Source: Lepiota brunneoincarnata (Eukaryota > Basidiomycota > Agaricomycetes > Agaricales > Agaricaceae). Taken from it: 64,000 nt of DNA. The notes under the pieces are model-generated. The model did no database searches. It was not told the origin of the DNA and was given only the letters and a program-made list of their open reading frames with translations. Location of the stretch: the NCBI GenBank assembly GCA_023014365.1, contig JAEBUN010000027.1, positions 124,001 through 188,000 on the forward strand, given 5' to 3'. Positions 9,551-21,238 of the stretch are shown here, in pieces. Position numbers and translations under genes: made by a program. Positions within the stretch are counted from its first letter, which is position 1; each line of letters starts with the position of its first letter.

Positions 9551-11186
9551 AGGGCGAGGAAGATGGTGATGCAGACAGCAAATGGTGGGAAGGAGAACCT
9601 AGAGGGTTGTGTTGAGTGGTTGGAGATCATGGTAGGAGGTTTGAAGACATTTGCACATGCATTTGTTGTGAAAATGGCACCATATCAGTTGTTGTTGGGA
9701 AGGCCCTGGCAACGAGGAGTGAGGTTGGGGAAAGTAGAGCAGGAGGATGGTAATGTTGAGGTAGTGGTGATGGACCTGGTGGGGAAGGAAAGAAAGGTGG
9801 TGGTGCCAATGAGAGAGAGAGTGGAGAAGACAAGGAAAGGATTGGTAGTGATGAGGGGAATAGAGGACGAAGGAGTATGGAGGATCTGTGGAGGAGACAA
9901 CACGTTAACAGAGGCAATCCTCTCATTGACTTTCACTTACAACATTGAGGCCCACTGCCTAGCTTACAAAAAGGTCACCAACAAAGTCCGACCAGTACCA
10001 GCAACAATGCCTAGCAACTACCAAATTATCAGAAAGGTACCTGAAGACCCCCTATTGACCTTACCTGTGTTACCAGTCCTTCCACCTCCATTTTGGCCAG
10101 GAATACACCTTACACAGGACAGGATGGACAAGCTAGGGATATTTTCAAATGACTTCTTGTGGCCAGAGGAAAAGAAACTGGTGGTGCAGATACTGTTGAA
10201 CAACAAGTTGGGCCTAGCATGGGATGAGACAGAAAAAGGCTGATTTTGCAAGGACTACTTCACTCCTGTCAAAATTCCAGTCATCGAACATATCCCATGG
10301 ACTAGGAAATCCTTACCCATTCCCCCTGGGCTTCGCGAAAAAGTAATTGGGCTTATCAAACAAAAGATCGAGACTGGGGTATACGAGCCATCATACAGCT
10401 CCTACAGGCATCAGTGGTTTACTGTGGCAAAGAAGGATGGCAACATACGGATTGTGCATAACCTGACACCCCTCAATGCGATCACGATTTGAGACTCCCA
10501 AAGCCCCCCTCTGATATATCTCTATGTGGAGCAATGTGCAGCATGAGGCATCTACTCAGGACTAGATATCTTTGTGGGGTATGATCACTGAACCCTGGCA
10601 GAGCCCTCTCAAGACTTTACCACCTTCGATACGCCTCTAGGAACAATGAGGCTAACAGTACTACCCCAAGGATGGACAGGCTCAGTCAGGATCTTTCACA
10701 ATGACATTGCCTTCCTCTTGAAGGAGGAAACAGAGACAGCCCCAAATTTTCTAGATGACATTACTCTATTAGGCCCAAAAACACGTTACAAAAAACTAGA
10801 CGGCACTTATGAGGTCCTAGTGGAGAACCCAGGCATTCAACAATTCTTGTGGGAACACGCAATTGACCTAAATCGGGTACTGCACAGACTCAAACATGCA
10901 GGAGTGACGGTATCAGCAAAGAAACTCCAGCTGTGCTTACCAGAAATTGTGGTGGTGGGGAGACTGTGTACGTATGAAGGGCAGAGATCAGATGAGGTGA
11001 TGGTGGAGAAGGTGTCGAGGTGGCCAGAGTGCAGGAATGTGTCAGAAGTATGAGGATTTCTGGGGATGGCAGGAACAGTCAGGAATTGGATCAAGTCATT
11101 TGCAGAGATATGTGAACCACTCACCAAGTTAATGCGAGGAAAATGAGAGGAGTTTAGATGGGAGGAGGAACATAAAGTGGCAATGG
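9551..11186 (+). pseudogene. E0 protease second half and reverse transcriptase
   Basis: The block resumes the protease cut at 1302, including the LLLGRPWQ motif at about 9690-9715. After a linker it encodes the RT palm and fingers, with an active-site FLDDITLLG segment near 10750 in place of the usual YxDD context. RT-thumb sequence follows, ending with a GFLG-type motif. At least six in-frame TGA codons occur, for example 10241, about 10490, about 10546, about 10588 and 11051, most where this family has arginine. It is cut at 11186 by E2 and resumes with RNase H at 21250. Confidence 0.8.
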
Positions 11187-11568
11187 TGTTATCAGAATTC
11201 CATCAGGACAGTTATTTTTAGCTACATTTCCCATGTCACTATAAAACTATCAGTAGTGTACATCAGAAGGACGATTCTTACCACATGCCTCATGTCTCTT
11301 ATCTCTGACTCATAGTTACCTTGGTCTGGACTATTATAGTAGGAGTATAGCCACACTTAGAAGTATATAAGGATACAGTACAATACCTTGTATCCTTATC
11401 TTAGTGTTATACAGTTCTTGCCTCCTATACCTCTTTGCCTTTAAAACCGGCTGGACTATAGTGCTCCGTCGTCTCCAAGTCATGCTTAGTAGGACAGGAC
11501 CAAGTCTGTATAGACATCCTGTGTCGAACCCCGTACTACTCAAGAGCGAACCCCTAACCCGGGTAACA
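11187..11568 (+). repeat. E2 5' LTR (382 bp)
   Basis: It begins TGTTATCAG and ends GGGTAACA. The TATA box TATATAA is at 11364-11370. TATCTTAGTGTT at 11397-11408, 33 nt downstream, pairs with the PBS. A solo copy of this family lies on the minus strand at 31748-32130. Confidence 0.93.
11364..11408 (+). promoter_or_regulatory. E2 TATA box and predicted RNA 5' end
   Basis: TATATAA at 11364 is followed 33 nt later by TATCTTAGTGTT, the complement of the PBS. The spacing matches that in E1, E3, E4 and E5. Confidence 0.7.
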
Positions 11569-11569
11569 A

Positions 11570-11581
11570 AACACTAAGATA
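11570..11581 (+). other. E2 self-complementary primer-binding site
   Basis: AACACTAAGATA starts at the second base after the LTR and is the exact reverse complement of LTR positions 11397-11408. The leader from here to 11939 shows no supported gene. Confidence 0.8.
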
Positions 11582-11939
11582 CTCTGCTGCTTATCTCTTG
11601 CTCGCCCTCCACTCTGCTTTACTCTGCCGACATACTGAACGCGTCGAAGTACCCTGGTCATTCAAAACGATGTATGAAAGAAAACCACCTCTCTGTGTAG
11701 CTATCGCTACGTCCCTCAAACTCTCCCTGCCAGAAGATCTGGCTTACCTACTCATTTTCGTCTTCACCTCCACTGCCACCCTCATTGCCTACCGAATCAT
11801 CACCTTAGAACTCGAACATATCACGTGTCCTTGTCACTGCTGCATCGTCAGATCGTGGAACCTATACTCAGGAATATCCATCATCGCAACGCAATTTTTC
11901 ATCCTTCTAGCGATAATCGATCGCTAGACAACTGCCACC

Positions 11940-13739
11940 ATGCCTCCAAAGAAGTTCTCAGCCCGAGAAACTCCATCACCTCCTCCCAAATTGAGAAGTA
12001 GAATCTCAGGATCAGGAACCCAAAACCCGGATGCCAGAAGAAATCCTATCCCCACTCAGACACCATCCCCATTCTATCCTCCATCCCCATTCGACTCACC
12101 TACTCCAAGTACATCAACATGCACAAGAACAAGTTTTGCCAATGAACTAGCAGAACGACAAAGAATACAACACAAAAGAGAATTAAAAGAACATTACGAA
12201 CAAGAAGAAAGAAAACACAAACAAGCTGAAGAATACCGTGCCAAAGTAGACCCATTAAACAACTACAAACTTCAAAGACTCAAGTACGCCCTTAAGCAAC
12301 CAAGAGAACTTTCCAAATCGGAAGAAAACTTACTCACGCGCCACAAATACACAGTAGATCAGGGAAAAACTCCCCCAGCAGATAACGACTCCAATGTCTA
12401 TATAACAGACAACAACCAATTGGATCCCGATCCACAACCACCCGCACTACCCGCGCCGACCATACCCTTAGCCCTACCAGCTCCCCCTCTACGACCGACA
12501 CAACCACCATCACCACCACCGCCACCGCCACCTGGACAATTACAAATAATGGCTGCCACACCTACCCCAAAGGAGTTAGGACTCCTCAAACCCATTGCCT
12601 TTGATGGAACTAGAAGACTATTTGAAGATTGGATCTTCCAATGCAAAGTTTACATGCTTGCTAATGCGACCACTTACAACACTGACCTTGCTAGGACCCT
12701 ATTCGTCCTTTCGACAATGCAATCAGGAGATGCCCAAGCCTGGGCCAGACAATACCTCCATGAGAGAAACGCCCAAACTCAACAAGGACAACCCATAGCA
12801 ATGGAGTCATGGGACAACTTTACTGCCCGACTCAGAGCCGACTTCACCCTGGTGGACAAACATGCATATGCACACACCAGACTTCAAACCCTGCACCAGG
12901 CAGGCAAACCAATGACCAAGTTCAATGCTCAGTTCAAGGAACTTGTCCGTCAATCCGGACTAAATGAAGATCGCACCTTGATTGATCTATACCGCAAGGC
13001 AATCGACCGCCGCATTGCCATGAAGATCGACAAATTGGAAAACCCTCCAACAACTATTGCCGCTTGGTACACCCGAGCCAATAAACTCGACAACAACTTC
13101 CGCCAAATCAATGCCCTCTATGGCACCCCTAAAAACACGTTTCCCCAAAGAAACCAGTATCAACCCAACCGTGGACCAAACTGTCCAAACAACAATGTGC
13201 CTTACACACAATTCTATCAAAGGAGTAATGCTCCACGTTTCACCCCACAAGACCCACACGCCATGGAAATAGACCATGTCGCAATAGAAGAAGGATTCAA
13301 AGATCCTTATCCCAAAATTCCACAACCGGAATATGCCGAAGAAGACTCCGCACAAGAACCATTGGAGTTAGATGCCGTTGTCACCGGACAACAAATGAAA
13401 TCATATCAGAACCAAGAATGCTTCCGATGTGGAGCCAAAGATCATTGGGTCAGCAAATGCCCTCAACCACCATCAGCTAGACGCTTCCCAGGAATGCGCA
13501 CCAACCCTCCTCACCCTGCGAGAAACCCCAACTGTCCCTTTCTTGGACAACAAAACACTTGTCCCGGATTTCCTAACCAGAATGCCCAACAATCACCGCA
13601 ACGCAAGTATTCCCTTGCCGTCGCAGAAGTCGCATCTCAGATGCGCCAAATGGTTGATGATCTCGATCCTGAACTCCAACAAGAACTCCACTCCGTGCTA
13701 GCCGAGGACCTGGAGATGCATCCATTCCAGGATTTTTAA
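11940..13739 (+). CDS. gag: E2 Gag
   Basis: This is an intact 599-residue Gag. A basic, Pro/Ser-rich start is followed by a long Glu/Lys/Arg helical segment at about residues 70-140, probably a coiled coil, and by a Pro-rich stretch. The capsid domain is at about residues 203-400. An acidic linker leads to one zinc knuckle, CX2CX4HX4C (CFRCGAKDHWVSKC), near residue 499. It is longer than E1 Gag because of the N-terminal extension. The ATG at 11940 has a CCACC context just upstream. It ends TAA at 13737-13739 directly after the slippery heptamer. Confidence 0.92.
   Translation: MPPKKFSARETPSPPPKLRSRISGSGTQNPDARRNPIPTQTPSPFYPPSPFDSPTPSTSTCTRTSFANELAERQRIQHKRELKEHYEQEERKHKQAEEYRAKVDPLNNYKLQRLKYALKQPRELSKSEENLLTRHKYTVDQGKTPPADNDSNVYITDNNQLDPDPQPPALPAPTIPLALPAPPLRPTQPPSPPPPPPPGQLQIMAATPTPKELGLLKPIAFDGTRRLFEDWIFQCKVYMLANATTYNTDLARTLFVLSTMQSGDAQAWARQYLHERNAQTQQGQPIAMESWDNFTARLRADFTLVDKHAYAHTRLQTLHQAGKPMTKFNAQFKELVRQSGLNEDRTLIDLYRKAIDRRIAMKIDKLENPPTTIAAWYTRANKLDNNFRQINALYGTPKNTFPQRNQYQPNRGPNCPNNNVPYTQFYQRSNAPRFTPQDPHAMEIDHVAIEEGFKDPYPKIPQPEYAEEDSAQEPLELDAVVTGQQMKSYQNQECFRCGAKDHWVSKCPQPPSARRFPGMRTNPPHPARNPNCPFLGQQNTCPGFPNQNAQQSPQRKYSLAVAEVASQMRQMVDDLDPELQQELHSVLAEDLEMHPFQDF
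13730..13739 (+). promoter_or_regulatory. E2 -1 ribosomal frameshift site
   Basis: The gag codons GAT TTT TAA contain heptamer GGATTTT at 13730-13736, identical to that of E1. The -1 frame is open from here straight into the protease at about 13916 without a stop. Confidence 0.7.
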
Positions 13740-16700
13740 AAAGGAACACTGTCGACCGATGTGCCCCTGCACGTTCCAGAACTCAGAAAGAAATTTCGTA
13801 CTATCACTCCCAGAAGGACACTTTCTCGATAAACTCTGTACAATTACGACTATCCCCGAATAAACGATCCCTTTTCTTACCCATCGAGATTTGGAGTGAA
13901 CAGACATCAAAACCCATGGCCATCACCACCCTGATAGACTCAGGAGCCCAAGGGAACTTCATCTCCCACAAAGTTGTTGAACAACATGGTTATCAAACCA
14001 AACAGCTGGACCAACCAATTCCACTCAGTAACGTTGACGGAACTGATAATCAACATGGCAAGATCCATGAATACATCAAAATCAGAACCATCATTGACGG
14101 AAGAGATTGCACGCTAGAAGTGTACGTCACAAACACTGGTGAGAAAGACCTCATCATTGGATTTCCCTGGTTGGAACAATACAATCCCGACATCAACTGG
14201 AAGACCAAGACATTCTCTTGGAAACCCCAAATTGATCACCAGGATTTTTCCAAACTCCTCAGAACCTTATGACGACCTGTCGAACTCAACTCCATAGCCA
14301 TGGACAGAATGGCTGGGAAAACCTCTCAACCCGAGGAAAACCCCAAAGAATACGTCAACCTGTCAAACGTTGACCTCGATACCTTCTCTTTAGAAAGAGA
14401 AATGAATCCAATGCTTCTAACCCCATTAGACGTAAATGCCAAAGTGACACATGCCACAATGCTCCACAATGAACAACACAACCTGACAAAATCAGCAACC
14501 CAAAAAGGGAAACAACCAGAATCGAACAAAGAACCACCTGAGATCCCTCGGAGATTTGCCCAATGGGCCAGAATATTCACCAAGAAAGCCTCCGAATGAT
14601 TCCCACCATCAAGAACATTTGATCACGAAATCAAACTAAAACCGACATTCGAAGCAAAATCAATGAAACCTTATCAAGTGGCACCTGCCAAAGAAAAAGC
14701 GCTAAAAGAATTCATAGATGAAAACCTCCAAAAAGGGTACATCCGACCCTCAAAATCCCCTATGGCATCGCCCTTCTTCTTCATTGCCAAGAAAGGAGGA
14801 GACCTCCAACCCTGCCAAGACTATCATTATCTAAATGATCACACTGTCAAAAATGCTTACCCAATCCCCATGATTTCCTCTATCATGGACAAACTCAAAG
14901 GAGCTAAGTATTTCACTAAGCTCGACGTCTGCCTAGGATACAATAACATCAGAATCAAAGATGGTGATCAATGGAAAGCAGCGTTCAAGACTCCCATGGG
15001 TCTTTTCAAACCGACTGTTATGTTTTTCGGACTCTGCAATAGTCCTGCAACGTTCCAACATATGATGGACACGTTATTCTCCGAAATAATGGAGAAAGGA
15101 GGAATCATCATCTACATGGATGATATCCTAATCTATGGTAAAACCCAGGAAGAAACCGACCGACTTACGGAAAAAGTACTGCAGATCCTGCAGGAAAACG
15201 ACCTCTACCTCAAAACAGAGAAATGCAAGTTCAACAAACAATGACTCGAATACCTCGGCATGATCATCACACCAGACAAGATCAAAATGGATCCCGGAAA
15301 ACTCAAGGGAATAGAAGACTGGCCAGTGCCAAAAACAGTCCAACACATTTGGAAATTCATCAGATTCTGCAACTTCTACCAGAAGTTCATCCGCAGCTAC
15401 TCCCACCACACCAAACCCCTGAACCAACTCCTTTCCAAATCAAACAAATTCGAATGGAAAGAAGAACAACAGAAAGCATTCGAAACACTCAAGAACGAAA
15501 TTCCTAAAAGAACCAGTACTCCTCATGCCCAACTCCACAAAACCCTTTGAAATAGAAGCCGATGCTTCCAAATTTGCATCAGGAGCTGTCCTGTATCAAC
15601 ACGACATCAACGGAATATGGAAACCCATATCATTCTATTCAAAGATGTTCGGACCAGCGGAACGCAACTACGATATCTACAACAGGGAACTCCTTGCTAT
15701 TATCCGAGCCCTCGAAGAATGGCGCCACTACCTCCTTGGCAGCCCTCACACTGTCCGTATCAGAACGGACCACCAAAACCTCACGTACTGGTGCAAACCT
15801 CAGAAAATTAACCGCCGACAAGCACGATGGGTACAGACCCTCACCAACTACAACTTCAAATTAGAACACGTCCCAGGATCAAAGATCCCTGCACCAGACG
15901 CTCTCTCAAGATGTCCAGACCACATCCCTGATGAGGATAAAGATAACGAAGATGTCACCATGCTTCCAAATAACCTCTTTATCACCACCACCGACATAGA
16001 AGATCAAAACCTGATCACAGTACTCCCAGAACACCTCTTTATTGCCACTGTCGATATGGAACTCCAAGAAAGAATCATGGAATCACCCAAATACGATGCT
16101 AGAACCACCAAAGCATTCAAACTCCTGAAAGAAGCCCACCCAAACACCACCGATAAAGACTTCGGAACAGTTCCGACCTCGAATGGTCCACTCCTCATGT
16201 TCCAAGAATGTGTCATTATTCCAGAAGACCTCCAACTCAGACGCAATGTCATCGCAAGATACCATGACCACCCTACATGTGGCCACCCTGGAGAACAGGA
16301 AACATACCACCTTGCCAAGAAAGAAGTATATTGGCCAGGAATGTCAACGTTCATAAAGAACTATGTCAAAGGATGTCCAGAGTGTCAGCAACACAAGATC
16401 ATACGCAGACCGGACCGCGCACCAACTCAACCGATCCCACCATCATCCTCCAAATGCCCATTTGCCCAGATCTCATGGGATCTTATCACCGGTCTACCAC
16501 CTAGCACCAGCCATAACGCGATATTGTCCGTGGTGGACCACTGGCCTTACGAAGGGGGTAATTTTCATCCCAACATCAGATCAATCAAATGCCGATGACA
16601 TTGGACAATTATTAATAGAGAAGATCTTCACAAGATTCGGATTACCTGACAAAATCATATCAGATCGAGACCCCAGATTTGCTGCCAACTCCCTCCGACA

Positions 16701-17580
16701 ACTAGCCAAACATCTAAACATCCAACAGGCATTCTCAACTGCATACCATCCCCAGACAGATGGTTCCACCGAAGGATACAATCAGGAAATCGAAACCTAC
16801 CTTGCCATATACTGCACCAGAAACCCTCTTGACTGGTCAGAAACCCTCCCTATCGCCGAGTTCGCACACAACTCCAAAATACATGCCTCAAGGCAGAAAT
16901 CCCCATTTGAACTAATCATGGGATACAACCCTCCACCAATACCCACAGTAATGGAAACATCGAACTTTCCATCAGTAGACAAATGCATCAGACTCCTTGA
17001 TGATGCCAGAAAAGAAGCACACGCGGCACATCAACTCTCTGCCGATATTATGGAACAAAGAACCAGAAGAACTGTCAAACCCCTTGAAACACTGTCAAAA
17101 AGTATGGCTAGAAGCCAAAAACCTCAAACTCCCCTTCATTTCCAACAAAATATCCCCAAAACTGACTAGGACCTTTCCTTATCTCAGAAGTCTTATCGCC
17201 ACTCACCTACAAACTAAAACTTCCAATCAAATGGAAAATACACCCGGTATTCCACAGAAACCTTCTAACCCCATATACCAAAACAGAAGCATATGGATCT
17301 CATCCGACTCCACCACCACCAGACATCATCAATGAAGAAGAAGAATACGAAATAGAAGCTATTCTAGATCACTGCCAACACCGCGGAAAACTCCAATACT
17401 ACATCAAATGGAAAGGATACTCCCACACAGAGAACAAATGGATCACCAATGAAACACTCCACACAAACACCAAAGAATATTTAACCAAGTATAAAGAAGC
17501 TCATGGAATTCTCCAGAAAGAACAGGAACCCACCAGAACCAACCAAAGACAACTTTGCTCCCACACCAAACCTACTTAAA
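13730..17580 (+). pseudogene. pol: E2 Pol, broken by TGA stops and frameshifts
   Basis: Order is protease (LIDSGAQGNF at about 13928), RT with YMDD at 15113-15124, RNase H at about 15530-15920, integrase zinc domain at about 16240-16400, DDE core at about 16450-16900, and chromodomain at about 17330-17480 (YIKWKGY). TGA codons at 14270, 14597 and 15242 each stand where arginine fits; for the last two E1 has Arg in the aligned ERFPP and ERQRLEY motifs. Frameshifts are visible near 15505, 16545 (a 4-bp insertion relative to E1 next to VVD) and 17090, with another before the chromodomain. It cannot make a full polyprotein. Confidence 0.9.
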
Positions 17581-18706
17581 GATGCCCATGAACCTTGACC
17601 TTGCTCGCCCCCAAACTACTCCCCCTTTTTCAACAACACCCTCACCAACTTCCTCATCATCTTCCGTTGTCATCATAAACAATGCAAGCGTTGAACATAC
17701 TACACTTCAGACAACTCCTGTTCCGGCCCCGTCTCCCTACACCCCTTCTCACACCTTCACCGCAACATACGCCCCCCTCAGGGATGAGACCCCCAACCCC
17801 AACAACACCCCAGAACCAACAGCCGCCCCAGCCACCTCCCTTAGATACCATACAGCTGGAGTACGATCATATGGACCAGATCACCCTTCTGATGGAGATC
17901 TGCGCGAGGCTGCCACCGATGGAGCCTTTACGACTAAATTGGAACACACTTCAATTTCAGAATACGACCGACAACTCTGGTACAACTATACCCACCACAT
18001 ACGACAGACTAAGGCTCTTGCTACTGTGTACAATACGCAACGTGCCTGGGCAGAATCACTTGAGCGACTTCTCCGCTCAAGATCGGGCCTCATGTCCGAG
18101 GTGTCGAAGAACCTACCCAAACGAGATGAGGTACATACCTCGCAGCCCCCCACCGCAACCATCCCCACCACTACCACAAAGACCACTGCCGCAATCATCA
18201 CCACCATCCCCAACAAGGGAAGAAAGCCCACCAGTATCAGAAATCCCTTCAGACTTCTCACCCCCACCAAGGACGCCACCCACACCGTCGCCAGTAACAA
18301 CATCCCGTTTCGGAACTCCCCCAATCCCATTCACTCACAAACCAACCCCCAAACCACTGACAGATCAGTCTGTATCCAATGCAGGCACACAGGACACTGG
18401 GCCATGGATTGCCCCCAATTCGCTTGCCTCGGATGCAAGCAATATGCCCCAGGGCATTACTCGTACGACTGCATCAAGTATAGATGCCCCCATTGTGCTG
18501 TCTTCCAACCGTGCCATAAACGGACCGAATGCCCAAGTCGAAAGACTCGACACACCCCCTACTCCAGAAATCCGACAACCCATCCCTCAACCACTCCCAC
18601 AACTCATCATAGATACATCGACCTCACTCATGATGACTACTACTAGGAATGCTACGACGATGTGGCCAAATCAAACATTACAGGAGAACCATGCGGTTCC
18701 TTCTGA
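17555..18706 (+). pseudogene. E2 ORF3: zinc-knuckle accessory protein with a late TAG
   Basis: The open frame of 363 residues (17555-18646) overlaps the end of pol. It has a Thr/Pro-rich start, a helical middle, then a zinc-binding block: CX2CX4HX4C, a second CX2C-H-C unit and a third Cys/His cluster. Translation meets TAG at 18644-18646, but the same frame continues 19 codons to TGA at 18704-18706 and contains SNITGEP, the C-terminus seen in E1 ORF3. The TAG is therefore probably a mutation that removed the tail. Homology to E1 ORF3 in order and ending supports this frame as genuine. Confidence 0.65.
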
Positions 18707-18950
18707 AGAAAACCCAACCACCCCACCAGAAGAAAGAATAGAGAGTCCCCATTTCAGATGCCTACTATACAACATCTTCTATCCGGGACAACCCCCATCC
18801 CCAGAAACCACCACTATACTCGATCTCCACAGAACTCCCACTCCCACCTTCTCTCCAGTCATTCCCTCCAGACCAGACTCTACCGACCAAACTCAGATCG
18901 AATATTACAAACCAAACTACTTAGCTGAATACCTGGAAGAAGGAAATTAA
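17682..18950 (+). CDS. E2 ORF4: overlapping Pro-rich ORF
   Basis: This 422-residue ORF runs in the +1 frame relative to ORF3, the same relative phase as ORF4 of E1. It is Pro/Thr/Ser-rich, contains PNQTLQE as E1 ORF4 does, and ends with an acidic LAEYLEEGN 38 bp before the 3' LTR instead of running into it. Sense-strand A/C richness makes chance open frames more likely here, so coding status is less sure than for ORF3. No known domain was recognised. Confidence 0.45.
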   Translation: MQALNILHFRQLLFRPRLPTPLLTPSPQHTPPSGMRPPTPTTPQNQQPPQPPPLDTIQLEYDHMDQITLLMEICARLPPMEPLRLNWNTLQFQNTTDNSGTTIPTTYDRLRLLLLCTIRNVPGQNHLSDFSAQDRASCPRCRRTYPNEMRYIPRSPPPQPSPPLPQRPLPQSSPPSPTREESPPVSEIPSDFSPPPRTPPTPSPVTTSRFGTPPIPFTHKPTPKPLTDQSVSNAGTQDTGPWIAPNSLASDASNMPQGITRTTASSIDAPIVLSSNRAINGPNAQVERLDTPPTPEIRQPIPQPLPQLIIDTSTSLMMTTTRNATTMWPNQTLQENHAVPSEENPTTPPEERIESPHFRCLLYNIFYPGQPPSPETTTILDLHRTPTPTFSPVIPSRPDSTDQTQIEYYKPNYLAEYLEEGN

Positions 18951-18987
18951 TGAGTTGTATGGAAAACAACTCTAGAAACAGACCTAA

Positions 18988-19366
18988 TGTTATCAGAATT
19001 CCATCAGAAGGACAGTTATTTTTAGCTACATTTCCCATGTCACTATAAAACTATCAGTAGTGTACATCAGAAGGATGATTCTTACCACATGCCTCATGTC
19101 TCTTATCTCTGACTCATAGTTACCTTGGCCCGGACTATTATAGTAGGAGTATAGCCACACTTAGAAGTATATAAGGATACAGTACAATACCTTGTATCCT
19201 TATCTTAGTGTTATACAGTTCTTGCCTCCTATACCTCTTTGCCCTTAAAACCGGCTGGACTACAGTGCTCTGTCATCTCCAAGTCACGCTTAGTAGGATA
19301 GGACCAAGTCTGTATAGACATCCTGTGTCGAACCCCGTGCTACTCAAGAGTGAACCCCTAACCCGG
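18988..19366 (+). repeat. E2 3' LTR, main part
   Basis: It matches the 5' LTR from TGTTATCAG up to CTAACCCGG, where a foreign sequence starts. Transitions such as GTCGTC to GTCATC distinguish it from the 5' copy. The missing end GGGTAACA is found at 21237-21244, beside the AATGG duplication. Confidence 0.92.
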
Positions 19367-19868
19367 TGTTGCACCGCAAAATCATTTCATTTGTGAAATC
19401 ACTAGCTAATAAAGTAACTAACTCTCCGTTACTGAATAATATCAGTATATGGCCATGGTCAGACACTGGGTGCGAGAGATTTAGAATACTATCTAAAATA
19501 TGTGAAGGCGGACATCTCAGAAACAGAACCAGAACACCCAGACAAGTAAAAGTGATGTTAACTAACTTATGGGTGACAAGGCTATGGAAGAATGACTCTG
19601 GTATGAATGTACCCGAGCATTGTATCCGATACCGTGTTAACTAAGATATTAGTTAAGATACTCATGACTGCACAAAAAGACCCATTTCTTCGCCTCTGCC
19701 CTAGAAAGCGGACGAGTTGCAACACCTATGTCATCCGGATGGTACCTAGTCATAATGACAGGTCTGGGAGTGAATCTTGACAAAAAGAATGTAAGGATTA
19801 GCTGAGTGCCCTGACAAGAATGTCCCCTTGAAACGGTTCTGATGATATTGAAACCTAAGGGATCGAAT

Positions 19869-19906
19869 GGGGGTATCCCTGAGGGTACTCAGGGAAGGAT
19901 GCCCCC
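19869..19906 (+). other. Strong hairpin
   Basis: GGGGG at 19869-19873 pairs with CCCCC at 19902-19906, and CCCTGAG pairs with CTCAGGG across a short loop. Function unknown. Confidence 0.5.
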
Positions 19907-20632
19907 TCATAGAAACAAAAAGAGATCAGAAATGATGAACTAGAAAATGAAGATTGATAAGAATAGAATAAGCTAATTAATTCTAGTGTTAGTCTACTAC
20001 CTGAAGACTATGGAAGTGGACTTTAGAACATTAGGGTTGAAAAGCTCAGGTGTGGAGAGTCCGAGAATAAAATAAAAACCAATAGATAAACGTTAGCGAG
20101 GAAACTTGCTAACCCGGCTGGCTGTGATATAAATAGCTAGGCACCTAGGGAGCAAGTCCCTGAGAGCAAATTGATGTTGCTGATATCGGAACTCCTAGAA
20201 TGATGCTCCTAAATGATGAGGAGACAATAAAATGATGAAGCTGAAGGCTTGTTTCAGGTATACCCATAAGTTAATTGTATATTGTTATAAAAACTTGTCT
20301 GTAAATTACATGGGAGGCAAGAAACCGCTTGCCTATTTCCCCCCCTGATTGTATGATTGATTAGGATAAGAATATAAAGCAATTTTACGCGATTTTCTTC
20401 GGTCATAAGACCACCAGAGACTTAAAGAGTTATACTCTTTAAAACCAGACCCTTTGAAACGATTGAGATATTGACAGACCCTTCTGCTTGACTCGAGAAC
20501 TGAATATGAGTTGCTACGCCTCTTCGGTTCTTAAGTAGAAAAGTTCACTAACTTCCGTTTCTTTGGGTTCCTCTTAGAGGCCTTGCCTCAGAAGTATACC
20601 ATTGAATTGTAGAGCTGTTTAATTGAGAAGCG

Positions 20633-20995
20633 AACATAGTACGCTAGGGCCCGTTGAAAACGCTGTCCACTAGGTCTATCTAGTTTAAAGATACTTACTG
20701 CAGGAGCTTGCTAGAAGCCTGTCTCGCTGAGTAGTATAAAAGTTTTATTGCCTTGTTCAGAAGCTGTAGTGCGCTAGGGCCCATTAGATAACACCATCCG
20801 CTAGGCCTACTAGCTTAAAGACACTTACTGCAGGAGCTTGTCAAAAGCCTGTCTCGCTGGGTAGTGTAAATTTACAGTATTGTCAAGAGAAAAGGACATA
20901 GTACACTAGGGCCTGTTAGAACACATTGTCTGCTAGGTCTACGGAGGTTCACTGATTGCGAAAGCTTGCATTTTGCCTGACTTATCAAATCGTGA
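20633..20995 (+). repeat. Three diverged ~131-bp tandem units
   Basis: Each unit carries CTAGGGCC, then CTTACTGCAGGAGCTTG and GCCTGTCTCGCTG in the first two. Unit starts are spaced 130 and 132 bp (CTAGGGC near 20643, 20773 and 20905). The third unit is shortened. Confidence 0.7.
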
Positions 20996-21238
20996 AGATA
21001 TTAGTTAACATATTATATAGCAATGACCGTCAAAAGTTCCCATTGTATTCAGATAGAACAACTGTCTGTCTAGTTGGAGACTAAGAGAATAACGTACCAA
21101 AACCCTAAAAACACTAGAATTGAATATATTTCTGGAGATCTGCGACTACCTCTCCCCCACGAACTTATAAAGTCGGAATTAGCGAACCTGTTAACGAACT
21201 TTGTTTTCAATCTCGTAAAGTAATCCGCTTTTCACTGG

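Larger units (their letters stand above)
19367..21234. mobile_element. 1.87-kb non-coding insertion inside the E2 3' LTR
   Basis: The unit begins TGTTGCACCG and ends about CTTTTCA, and interrupts the LTR at CCGG/GTAACA. If it runs TG to CA, a possible 4-bp target duplication CCGG (19363-19366) versus CTGG (21235-21238) differs by one C-to-T change. No ORF longer than about 90 codons and no known domain was found. It contains a strong hairpin at 19869-19906 and three 131-bp tandem units at 20633-20995. It could be a solo long LTR of an unrecognised retroelement or another non-autonomous element. It contains no repeat of other parts of this window that I could find. Confidence 0.6.

Noticed and set aside
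11598..11927. 109-codon ORF in the E2 leader
   Set aside because: No homologue in E1 or E3 leaders and no domain; likely chance.
19367..21234. Group II intron or organelle DNA insert
   Set aside because: Some local folds and a GTGCGAG string are suggestive, but no domain V-like motif or organelle gene was found.
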